DNA from: an uncultured Blautia sp.
Lineage (GTDB): Bacteria > Bacillota > Clostridia > Lachnospirales > Lachnospiraceae
NCBI GenBank assembly: GCA_900556555.1
Contig: USPF01000005.1
Span: 1-50,404, forward strand
Reading direction: 5' to 3'
Length of the DNA: 50,404 nucleotides
Positions within the stretch are counted from its first letter, which is position 1, and each line of letters begins with the position of its first letter. Of this stretch, positions 27,009 through 33,933 are shown piece by piece. The notes beneath the pieces were generated by a model. The model saw only the letters and a program-made list of their open reading frames with translations. It was not told the origin of the DNA and made no database searches. The position numbers were made by a program, and so were the translations under genes.

Positions 27009-28352
27009 TCATACTAATGCCGCATGTTTCCATTTTCCTCTTAAATATCTTATGCTGAAGCATACTGCCCGGAACAGCCAGTCAATGGTCATAGCAACCC
27101 ATACCCCAAACACACCCATGTGGCAATACACACCCAGAACCACACTGAATCCAATGCGGAAAATCCACATGGAGATAATGGATAAAATCATTGTGTAGGT
27201 AACGTCTGCCGCCGCTCTTAATGTATTTGGAAGTGAAAAAGATAAGGGCCAGATTGTTACCGCACAGATAGAATGGTAAATCAATATTTTATGTGCATAC
27301 TGGCTTGCCTCAGCAGATAATCCATAGATCCTGATAATATATGGCACTGCCAGAACCACCAGAATATTTGCTGCGAAAAGGGATGCATATACGATTTTCA
27401 TAAGTTTTTTTGTATAGTATCTGACCTGTTCATAATCCCCGGCACCTACGCATTGCGCACCCACTGTCAATATGGCGAATCCCACAGACATACCTGGAAG
27501 CACTGCAAATGTAGCCACGTTATTTGACACTGCATTTGCTGCAATCGAAGCTGTTCCAAAGCCGGTAACAATGCTCAAAACCAAAATTTTTCCTAACTGA
27601 AACATACTGTTTTCCAAACCGTTTGGAACTCCGATATATAGAATTTTCTTCAATAATCCCCAGTCTGTTTTAAAGGAAAATGGATGGTAAAGATGTAACG
27701 TATGCTTCTGATTATTCATAAGAAACATCATAATCACACATGCAACTGTTCTTGACACCAGGGTAGGAATTGCCACACCTTCCACGCCTCTGTGGAATAC
27801 AAAAATCAGCAGTGCATTGCCGCCCAGATTAATTGCATTCATTAGCATAGAAATCTTCATAGCCACTGCTGAATTTCCCATGGCACGATAAATAGCAGCA
27901 CCGGCATTGTACAATGCTGTCATGGGGATAGAAGCAAACACAATCATCATATAAACATTACAATTATACATAACATCTGCTTCGATTTTTCCGAATACTA
28001 CATGAGTAATAAAGTTTCTTCCCAGATAACACAGAAGCATAACAACCAGAGACGCTTTTAGCGTAAAAGAAATTAACTGATTGGTAGATTTACAAGCCAT
28101 TTCGTCTCTTTTTTTCCCTAAAAACTGCCCGGCAATTACGGCACCCCCTGTAGCTAAAGCTGTAAAAATATTCAAAATCAATACCATGATGGTATCAATC
28201 AGAGAAACTCCAGAAACCGCTGCTTCACCAACACTGGCAACCATGATGGAATCTGCAAGTCCTACAAATGCCTGTAGAAACTGATCAATAATAAGTGGAA
28301 CTATTAACTTGCATAAATCAGCGTTTGAAAAAAAACGGTTCTTAGTATCCAT
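27009..28352 (-). CDS. MATE-family efflux transporter
   Basis: This 447-residue, twelve-helix MATE exporter has the first-helix pattern IVPLIIDQFLQAFVGLADSIM and its half-repeat in the second part. AAAGGA is 8 bases before the ATG, and a good sigma-A promoter lies at 28385-28413. It is the first gene of a two-gene unit with the Qnr-like pentapeptide gene. The substrate is unknown; the partner suggests a quinolone-like or other gyrase-directed toxic compound, which is inference. Confidence 0.92.
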   Translation of the reverse strand: MDTKNRFFSNADLCKLIVPLIIDQFLQAFVGLADSIMVASVGEAAVSGVSLIDTIMVLILNIFTALATGGAVIAGQFLGKKRDEMACKSTNQLISFTLKASLVVMLLCYLGRNFITHVVFGKIEADVMYNCNVYMMIVFASIPMTALYNAGAAIYRAMGNSAVAMKISMLMNAINLGGNALLIFVFHRGVEGVAIPTLVSRTVACVIMMFLMNNQKHTLHLYHPFSFKTDWGLLKKILYIGVPNGLENSMFQLGKILVLSIVTGFGTASIAANAVSNNVATFAVLPGMSVGFAILTVGAQCVGAGDYEQVRYYTKKLMKIVYASLFAANILVVLAVPYIIRIYGLSAEASQYAHKILIYHSICAVTIWPLSFSLPNTLRAAADVTYTMILSIISMWIFRIGFSVVLGVYCHMGVFGVWVAMTIDWLFRAVCFSIRYLRGKWKHAALV

Positions 28353-28384
28353 AATAAGCGTCCTTTCTTTTTGTTTCTCAAAAT

Positions 28385-28413
28385 ATTATACTCTCGGCTT
28401 ATTTAAGATACAA
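28385..28413 (-). promoter_or_regulatory. Sigma-A promoter of the MATE/pentapeptide unit
   Basis: On the minus strand there is TTGTAT (28408-28413), 17 bases, then TATAAT (28385-28390), about 30 bases before the start codon. Confidence 0.75.
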
Positions 28414-28434
28414 GAACCATTTCTAAGTTTTATT

Positions 28435-28689
28435 TTATTCATGTTGATGCAAATATTTTTCTTTTGTGGCAAGTCCTCCCCTTATGTGCCGTTCCTGTTT
28501 ATTTACATCTAATACTTTTCTGGCTTCTGATGCAAGAGACGGATTTATCTGTTCGAGACGTTCTGTGCAGTCTTTATGTACCGTACTCTTACTAACTCCA
28601 AATCGCTTCGCCGTCTGCCGCACTGTAGCCTTTGTCTCTATAATATACTCTGCAATCTCAACCGCCCGCTCTTCGATATAATCTTTCAA
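28435..28689 (-). CDS. spoIIID: Stage III sporulation transcription factor SpoIIID
   Basis: This 84-residue DNA-binding protein controls mother-cell genes during sporulation. It matches B. subtilis SpoIIID through KDYIEERAVEIAEYIIETK, the helix-turn-helix AKRFGVSKSTVHKD and the block ERHIRGGLATKEKY. I start it at TTG 28687-28689, which has GGGGGA 6 bases upstream and gives the same N-terminus length as the B. subtilis protein; a GTG six codons earlier is within the hairpin. It has its own sigma-E-type promoter and lies downstream of the ABC exporter genes. Its presence indicates an endospore-forming lineage. Confidence 0.95.
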   Translation of the reverse strand: MKDYIEERAVEIAEYIIETKATVRQTAKRFGVSKSTVHKDCTERLEQINPSLASEARKVLDVNKQERHIRGGLATKEKYLHQHE

Positions 28690-28695
28690 GGAAAA

Positions 28696-28733
28696 TCCCC
28701 CGAACACATTGTTTTTACAATGTATGCGGGGGA
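28696..28733 (-). promoter_or_regulatory. spoIIID: Inverted repeat overlapping the spoIIID ribosome site and promoter
   Basis: Arms TCCCCCG and CGGGGGA form the base, with a 3x3 internal loop and a 7-bp ACATTGT/ACAATGT upper stem closing a 4-base loop. On the minus strand the 3' arm contains the GGGGGA ribosome site and is followed by ATTTT. It may act as a terminator or ribosome-site mask for read-through transcripts from the ABC exporter operon. Confidence 0.75.
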
Positions 28734-28747
28734 TTACAACAATATGA
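28719..28747 (-). promoter_or_regulatory. spoIIID: Sigma-E-type promoter of spoIIID
   Basis: On the minus strand there is TCATATT (28741-28747), 14 bases, then CATACATT (28719-28726). This fits the B. subtilis sigma-E consensus (kmATATT, 14-15 bases, CATACAnT) at every defined position. The predicted start lies in the loop of the inverted repeat, so the sigma-E transcript would omit the 5' arm and leave the ribosome site open. Confidence 0.85.
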
Positions 28748-28775
28748 GATTCCCTATGAATCCTTATCAGCCTGC

Positions 28776-30518
28776 TTATGCAAACTGACTCATATAAAGT
28801 GCCGCATATTTTCCGTTCTTTTCCATTAATTCTTCATGATTTCCAACTTCTTTGATATCTCCATCTTCCATATAAAGAATCATATCAGCATCGCGGATAG
28901 TAGACAGCCTATGGGCGATTACGAAACTGGTCCTGCCTTTCATAAGTTCTGCCATTGCCTTCTGAATCAAAACTTCTGTATGGGTATCTACATTACTAGT
29001 CGCTTCATCTAAAATCATAATTTCTGGATCAGAAGCAATTGCACGGGCAATGGTCAAAAGCTGGCGTTCACCCTGAGAAATATTTTCTGCACCTTTACTG
29101 AGTACCATATCATATCCGCCTGGAAGTGTTTTTATAAAATTATGTGCACAGGCAGATTTTGCAGCTTTTATAATTTTTTCTTTTTGCATGTTGTCTTCTG
29201 CATATCCGATATTCTCTCCAATTGTTCCTTCAAACAACCAGGTATCCTGCAAGACCATACCAAACCGGTTACGAAGTTCTTCCCTTGTCATATCTGTTAT
29301 ACTGACACCATCCACTTTAATAGCTCCACCACTTACTTCATAAAAACGCATCAAAAGATTAATCAAAGTGGTTTTTCCTGCTCCTGTTGGTCCTACTACT
29401 GCAACTTTTTGTCCTGGCTTTACCTTCAGATTAATTCCGTTCATCAAAAGACGATCCTCTGTATAACCAAATGTTACATTTTCAAATGTTACACTGCCCG
29501 TATGCTCTTCGGGAACGATGCACGGAAGACTATCTGGGATTTCTTCCTCTGCATCTAATAGACTGAAAATTCTCCTTCCTGCCGCTGCCGCTGCTCCAAA
29601 ACTTCCTACCATTCCTGCGATTGCAGAAAAAGGTTCTGCAAAGCGCCATGTATATTCCAACATAGCCTGGACATTTCCTACTGCAATCTTCCCTATAATC
29701 GCCCAAAGACATCCGATTGCTGCACAAAGCACATATCCTAAATCGTTTACAAGAGTCGTGATAGGACTTATAGCTCCTGCTGTTGTCTCCGCTTTCCGTG
29801 AACTGGTTTTAAGAGCATCGTTTAGCTGTGAAAATCTTTTTTTCGCACGTTCCTGGTAGTTAAATGTCTGAACAACCGCTTGACCATTGTACATTTCTTC
29901 CACATATCCATTGAGTTTCCCAAGAAGCTCCTGCTGCTCTCCATAATACTTTTCACTTGCTTTCATAACACCTGCTGCACTAAGAAGGGAAAGCGGAACC
30001 ATAATAATCGGAATGATTGACAATGAAGGACTAATGAGCAGCATCATTACAAGAACTCCAATCGCTGTTGTTACCTGTGTCACTACTGCCGTTAAATTTT
30101 GACTAATCGTATTATTAATCGTATCAACATCATTTGTAATCACACTGAGAATGTCACCATACGTATGTACATCATAGTAATTCAGTTTGAGACGATGCAT
30201 TTTTTCGTCAATTTCTCTTCGAATTGTCTGCATTACATTTGCCGTGATTTTTGCCATTCCAAATCCCTGCAAAAAAGAGAAAAATTGGGAAACAAAGTAC
30301 AACACAACCAATGCGGCCAAAAGCCATAGAATGGTTTCCCAATAAAAAACACCGTCTGCGATACTTGCAAAAAGTGTCGTGGTTACTTTTCCAACAAGAA
30401 ATGGTGCAAGAACCATAAATGCCGTACTAATAACAGCAGACAATAAAACCAGACATAAACGGACACGATATGCTTTTAAATACTGCATGAGCCTTTTAAA
30501 AATCGTGGTATTTTTCAT
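28776..30518 (-). CDS. ABC exporter half-transporter with canonical catalytic Glu (heterodimer partner)
   Basis: This 580-residue half-transporter has six helices followed by an ABC ATPase domain with Walker A GPTGAGKTT, signature ISQGERQ and Walker B IMILDEATSNVD, with a normal catalytic Glu. The signature departs from LSGGQ. The ATG at 30516-30518 comes one base after the partner gene stop codon, with GGAG 10 bases upstream, so translation is coupled. The pair resembles LmrCD/BmrCD/TM287-288 heterodimeric multidrug exporters. Confidence 0.92.
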   Translation of the reverse strand: MKNTTIFKRLMQYLKAYRVRLCLVLLSAVISTAFMVLAPFLVGKVTTTLFASIADGVFYWETILWLLAALVVLYFVSQFFSFLQGFGMAKITANVMQTIRREIDEKMHRLKLNYYDVHTYGDILSVITNDVDTINNTISQNLTAVVTQVTTAIGVLVMMLLISPSLSIIPIIMVPLSLLSAAGVMKASEKYYGEQQELLGKLNGYVEEMYNGQAVVQTFNYQERAKKRFSQLNDALKTSSRKAETTAGAISPITTLVNDLGYVLCAAIGCLWAIIGKIAVGNVQAMLEYTWRFAEPFSAIAGMVGSFGAAAAAGRRIFSLLDAEEEIPDSLPCIVPEEHTGSVTFENVTFGYTEDRLLMNGINLKVKPGQKVAVVGPTGAGKTTLINLLMRFYEVSGGAIKVDGVSITDMTREELRNRFGMVLQDTWLFEGTIGENIGYAEDNMQKEKIIKAAKSACAHNFIKTLPGGYDMVLSKGAENISQGERQLLTIARAIASDPEIMILDEATSNVDTHTEVLIQKAMAELMKGRTSFVIAHRLSTIRDADMILYMEDGDIKEVGNHEELMEKNGKYAALYMSQFA

Positions 30519-30519
30519 A

Positions 30520-32244
30520 CTAATGAATCTCCTTCCCCAACTGAATTTCCACAATCTCACGATATAATGGACAATTCTCTAACAATTCCTTATGTGTTCC
30601 ATTTCCTACAATCTGTCCATCATCTACTACCAGGATGCGATCTGCATCCACAATGGTGCTGATTCTCTGTGCTACCATGATAACGGTGGCATTACCGATA
30701 TTTTCTTTTAAATTTTCACGAAGCTGACGGTCTGTTTTCATATCTAATGCAGAAAAACTGTCATCGAACACATATATTTCCGGCTTTTTCATCATTGCCC
30801 GTGCAATCGCCATACGCTGTCTCTGTCCTCCTGATAAATTTGTGCCGCCTTGTGCGATTACATCATGATATTTATTTTTTTTCTTACTGATAAACTCATC
30901 CGCACAGGCAATTCTTGCCGCCTGTTCCCAATCTTCTTCTATACCATTTTCGTTTCCGAAATTAAGATTTTCTCCGATATCTCCGGAAAATAATACATTT
31001 TTCTGAGGGACATAACCAATGAGAGCACGCAAATCCTCTGTCCGGTATTCCTTTGCGTTTACACCATCAATCAAAACTTCTCCAAATATGGGGTCATACA
31101 ATCTTGGAATCAGCTTTAAAATACTTGATTTTCCACGCCCAGTTCCGCCTATGATAGCAGTAACTTCACCCGGTCTGGATACAAAACTGATGTCTTTTAG
31201 AATTGGTTCATCTGCTCCTGGATAAGCAAATGTTACATGGCGGAACTCTACAGTTCCACACATGGATTTTTCATTTATTGAAAAATTCCCACTCTGAATA
31301 GAACTTTCTGTTTCCAGCACTTCTGAAATCCTTTTGGCACATGCATAACTGGTGGGAAACATCATGATGACCAAAGACAGCATCATCACTGATGTCAGTA
31401 CCATACTGATGTACTGGCTATTTGCAACCAGGGAACCAACCTCCATAGTTCCTGTGTTAACATAATAAGCACCCATCCCTAAAACTGCCGCTGTTGTCAC
31501 ACCAAAAATAACACTGATAGCAGGCATCAAAAGGCTGGTAATACGCCCTGCTGCCATTGCCGTCATAGCATAATCTTTATTTGCAGTCTCAAAACGTTCA
31601 TTCTCTGCCTTCTGTCTGTTAAATGCCCGGATAACACGTACGCCTTCTAATGATTCCAAAAACAAACGGTTAATCTGATCCAGTTTTTTCCTCAAACTTA
31701 TAGAATAACGAGAAGCCAGCACAATGATAATTGTCAATGCAGTCAGTAAGACCGGAATCGCAACCAGTAAAACAGAACTAACCTTGCCCCCTGTTGCAGC
31801 AGAAAAAACAAGTCCTGCTGCTGCCATCATCGGAGCAAGTAAACCCACACGAAGTAATAATGTCAAAAAATTCTGAACATTGGTGATATCAGAAGTGCTT
31901 CTTGTAACAAGACTTGCGGTTCCGAATTTATCCATTTCTGCTGCTGAAAATTCCTGTACTTTTGAAAAGACCTGATTTCTCAACTGTGCTGCAAAATCGG
32001 TAGAAATATAAGATGCTATCTTTACAGATAAAAAACTGATAATACAGGAAAAAACCGTGACGCCGGCCATAATTGCTGCATACATCCAAATGATACGGTT
32101 TTCCCCTTCTGCAACACCATGACTAATCATCTGTGCTAAAAAGGATGGTAATAGCATCTGTCCTACTGCTGATAATAGTACCAGAACAAATAACAAAATA
32201 ATTTGCCTGGACTTTAACTTTACTTTTGAAAGTATTGTTTTCAT
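30520..32244 (-). CDS. ABC exporter half-transporter with degenerate Walker B (heterodimer partner)
   Basis: This 574-residue half-transporter has six helices and an ABC domain with Walker A GGTGRGKSS, signature LSGGQRQRM and Walker B IYVFDDSFSALD. The catalytic Glu after the Walker B Asp is Asp here. Paired with the ISQGE signature of the partner, this gives one degenerate ATP site, as known for heterodimeric exporters. I start it at the ATG at 32242-32244, with GGAGGAG 10 bases upstream; ATG codons further up are too close to that site. It is the first gene after a MerR-type promoter at 32287-32317. Confidence 0.92.
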   Translation of the reverse strand: MKTILSKVKLKSRQIILLFVLVLLSAVGQMLLPSFLAQMISHGVAEGENRIIWMYAAIMAGVTVFSCIISFLSVKIASYISTDFAAQLRNQVFSKVQEFSAAEMDKFGTASLVTRSTSDITNVQNFLTLLLRVGLLAPMMAAAGLVFSAATGGKVSSVLLVAIPVLLTALTIIIVLASRYSISLRKKLDQINRLFLESLEGVRVIRAFNRQKAENERFETANKDYAMTAMAAGRITSLLMPAISVIFGVTTAAVLGMGAYYVNTGTMEVGSLVANSQYISMVLTSVMMLSLVIMMFPTSYACAKRISEVLETESSIQSGNFSINEKSMCGTVEFRHVTFAYPGADEPILKDISFVSRPGEVTAIIGGTGRGKSSILKLIPRLYDPIFGEVLIDGVNAKEYRTEDLRALIGYVPQKNVLFSGDIGENLNFGNENGIEEDWEQAARIACADEFISKKKNKYHDVIAQGGTNLSGGQRQRMAIARAMMKKPEIYVFDDSFSALDMKTDRQLRENLKENIGNATVIMVAQRISTIVDADRILVVDDGQIVGNGTHKELLENCPLYREIVEIQLGKEIH

Positions 32245-32286
32245 AAAAAGCATTCTCCTCCATTCATGTTTCCTTGTTCGAAACGC

Positions 32287-32317
32287 ATCATACAATGTAC
32301 AGTAACTGTACAGTCAA
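32287..32317 (-). promoter_or_regulatory. MerR-type promoter and palindrome of the ABC exporter operon
   Basis: On the minus strand TTGACT (32312-32317) and TATGAT (32287-32292) are separated by 19 bases, two more than optimal. Overlapping the spacer, at 32296-32312, is the perfect palindrome TGTACAGTAACTGTACA with 8-bp arms. An over-long spacer with a central dyad is the hallmark of promoters twisted into shape by MerR-family activators. Confidence 0.82.
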
Positions 32318-32332
32318 GAATATTTTATTAAA

Positions 32333-32380
32333 ATATAGAAAAAGCTGATTGACATATCTATCAACCAGCTTTTTCTATAT
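32333..32380 (-). terminator. Terminator after the short YitT gene
   Basis: The 15-bp perfect arms ATATAGAAAAAGCTG and CAGCTTTTTCTATAT have a further TTGA/TCAA pairing inside, and T-rich sequence follows on the minus strand. It isolates the YitT transcript from the ABC exporter promoter. Confidence 0.88.
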
Positions 32381-32415
32381 AGTCTTCTCACCTTACACTA
32401 CATCATCCAAAACAT

Positions 32416-33054
32416 TTATCCCTGTGGAACATCTGCCATCTCCAAATCTCCCGGAAATTTTATTTTCTGTATCACTCCAATAATCTGTCCAGACAAAATC
32501 ACCGTAAGAAGCGAATACATAATCCTGCTAAACGGAATATAGCTAAGAGAAATCAGAAGCACAATCAAGTCGCTTGCCAGATAAATCCACTGAATATCCA
32601 CAGGGAGCACAGAGGATAAACTCATAGCAAGAGCATCGTCTCCGGTAGGTGCACCTCCTACTCTCACACAGATTCCTACACTGATTCCCACAAATAATGC
32701 ACCTACCACAGATGCTAAAAAAGGCATCTCAGCGATTTGAGGAAACAGCGGATCAAACTGTTCAAAAATTCCATAAAAAACAGAAAACCCTATGGCCGAA
32801 ATAAAGGAATATGCAAGAAATCGTTTTCCTAAAATCTTCCATCCCAAAAGATAGCATAAGGCTGTCAAAAGGAACCCAGAGAATGATGGTGAAATCCCAA
32901 ACCAATATTCCAGAAGAAGGGTCAGTCCCAAAATACCTCCTTCTGTAACATTAGATATCGAGTGAACATTATAAAGTCCAAAAGCCAGCAATGCACTTCC
33001 AGCCAGTAAAAGCATCACAGAAGATACCTTTATTTCTTTTAAAACAGAACGCAT
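32416..33054 (-). CDS. Short YitT-family membrane protein, MerR-controlled
   Basis: This 212-residue membrane protein of the YitT/DUF161 family has five or six helices and lacks the C-terminal DUF2179 domain present in the 290-residue YitT protein of this window. The conserved blocks HSISNVTEGGILGLTLL and VGGAPTGDDALAMSLS support the family. It is divergent from the MerR-family gene, and its promoter carries a MerR-type 19-base spacer with a dyad. It is therefore probably a transporter or resistance function induced by the ligand of that regulator. Confidence 0.88.
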   Translation of the reverse strand: MRSVLKEIKVSSVMLLLAGSALLAFGLYNVHSISNVTEGGILGLTLLLEYWFGISPSFSGFLLTALCYLLGWKILGKRFLAYSFISAIGFSVFYGIFEQFDPLFPQIAEMPFLASVVGALFVGISVGICVRVGGAPTGDDALAMSLSSVLPVDIQWIYLASDLIVLLISLSYIPFSRIMYSLLTVILSGQIIGVIQKIKFPGDLEMADVPQG

Positions 33055-33087
33055 TTTTATCTTTCCTTTCTTTTGATGTTTAATCCC

Positions 33088-33118
33088 ATTATAAACTCTG
33101 GTATAATACTAGAGTCAA
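33088..33118 (-). promoter_or_regulatory. MerR-type promoter of the short YitT gene, overlapping the merR promoter
   Basis: On the minus strand TTGACT (33113-33118), 19 bases, then TATAAT (33088-33093). The dyad ACTCTAGTAT/ATACCAGAGT (one mismatch) covers the spacer. The plus-strand TATAAT for the regulator gene (33102-33107) lies inside the same dyad, so one bound protein could activate YitT and repress its own gene. Confidence 0.85.
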
Positions 33119-33135
33119 GAAGGAGAATTAAAAAC

Positions 33136-33933
33136 ATGAAACAATACTTTAAAATAGGAGAAATTTCTAAATTATATAATATTGGTGTGGATTCCATCCG
33201 GTACTATGAAGAAATCGGATTGATACAACCGGAGCGTTCTGAATCCGGCTACCGACATTACAGCATACACGATATTTGGAGGCTGAATGTAATCCGGGAT
33301 CTCCGCTCCATTGGATTTACCATGGAACAAATCCGCGAATATCTAGGAAACCATACTACTGCATCCTCTTTAAAACTTTTGGAAGAGGAACAGGCTGCAA
33401 TCAAAAAACAAATGCTACTCTTGCAAAAATTGCAAAAAAACGTAGCACAACGATTAAACACCATCCGCTGTGCCCAGACGCTTCCTCTTCATAAAATTGA
33501 ACAGATTACGTTACCGACCCGCCATTGCCATAATTTATCAGAAGGATATCATGATGCAGGAGAAATGGATATTTTAATTGAAAGGCTAATCAATCTTGAC
33601 AAGAACAGACTTTATATCATTGGAAGTAACCAAATCGGTACCAGAATCTCCCTATCTGCCCTGCAAAATACAAAATCACTTTCCTATCAATCTGTATTTC
33701 TGATTGATGAACAGGGAAATGACCTTATCCCAGGAGGGGACTATCTCTGTGTAACCTACCGGGGCAGTTATTCCCAAAGTGCCAAATGGGGACTTAGGCT
33801 GGCTGAGTATGCCGGGACACATGGACTTACCATTACTGGAGAGTTACTGGAGCTTCTCTGGGTAGATATTCATATATCCTCAGAAGAATCTGAACATATT
33901 ACCCAGTTGCAGCTTCCTGTAAAAAAAATATAA
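33136..33933 (+). CDS. MerR-family regulator with GyrI/BmrR-like ligand-binding domain
   Basis: This 265-residue regulator has an N-terminal winged helix of the MerR family (KIGEISKLYNIGVDSIRYYEEIGL), a coiled-coil linker around residues 75-115, and a C-terminal effector domain. The segment with IPGGDYLCVTYRGSY suggests a BmrR/GyrI-like small-molecule pocket. I start it at ATG 33136 because AAGGAG is 10 bases upstream. It is divergent from the short YitT gene, with overlapping promoters and a shared dyad. Its 3' end overlaps the 3' end of the convergent YfhO gene by 54 bases. Confidence 0.9.
   Translation: MKQYFKIGEISKLYNIGVDSIRYYEEIGLIQPERSESGYRHYSIHDIWRLNVIRDLRSIGFTMEQIREYLGNHTTASSLKLLEEEQAAIKKQMLLLQKLQKNVAQRLNTIRCAQTLPLHKIEQITLPTRHCHNLSEGYHDAGEMDILIERLINLDKNRLYIIGSNQIGTRISLSALQNTKSLSYQSVFLIDEQGNDLIPGGDYLCVTYRGSYSQSAKWGLRLAEYAGTHGLTITGELLELLWVDIHISSEESEHITQLQLPVKKI

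Noticed and set aside
32287..33118. One MerR regulon covering both the YitT and ABC exporter promoters
   Set aside because: The two dyads share spacing but not sequence, so common control by the local regulator is not supported.
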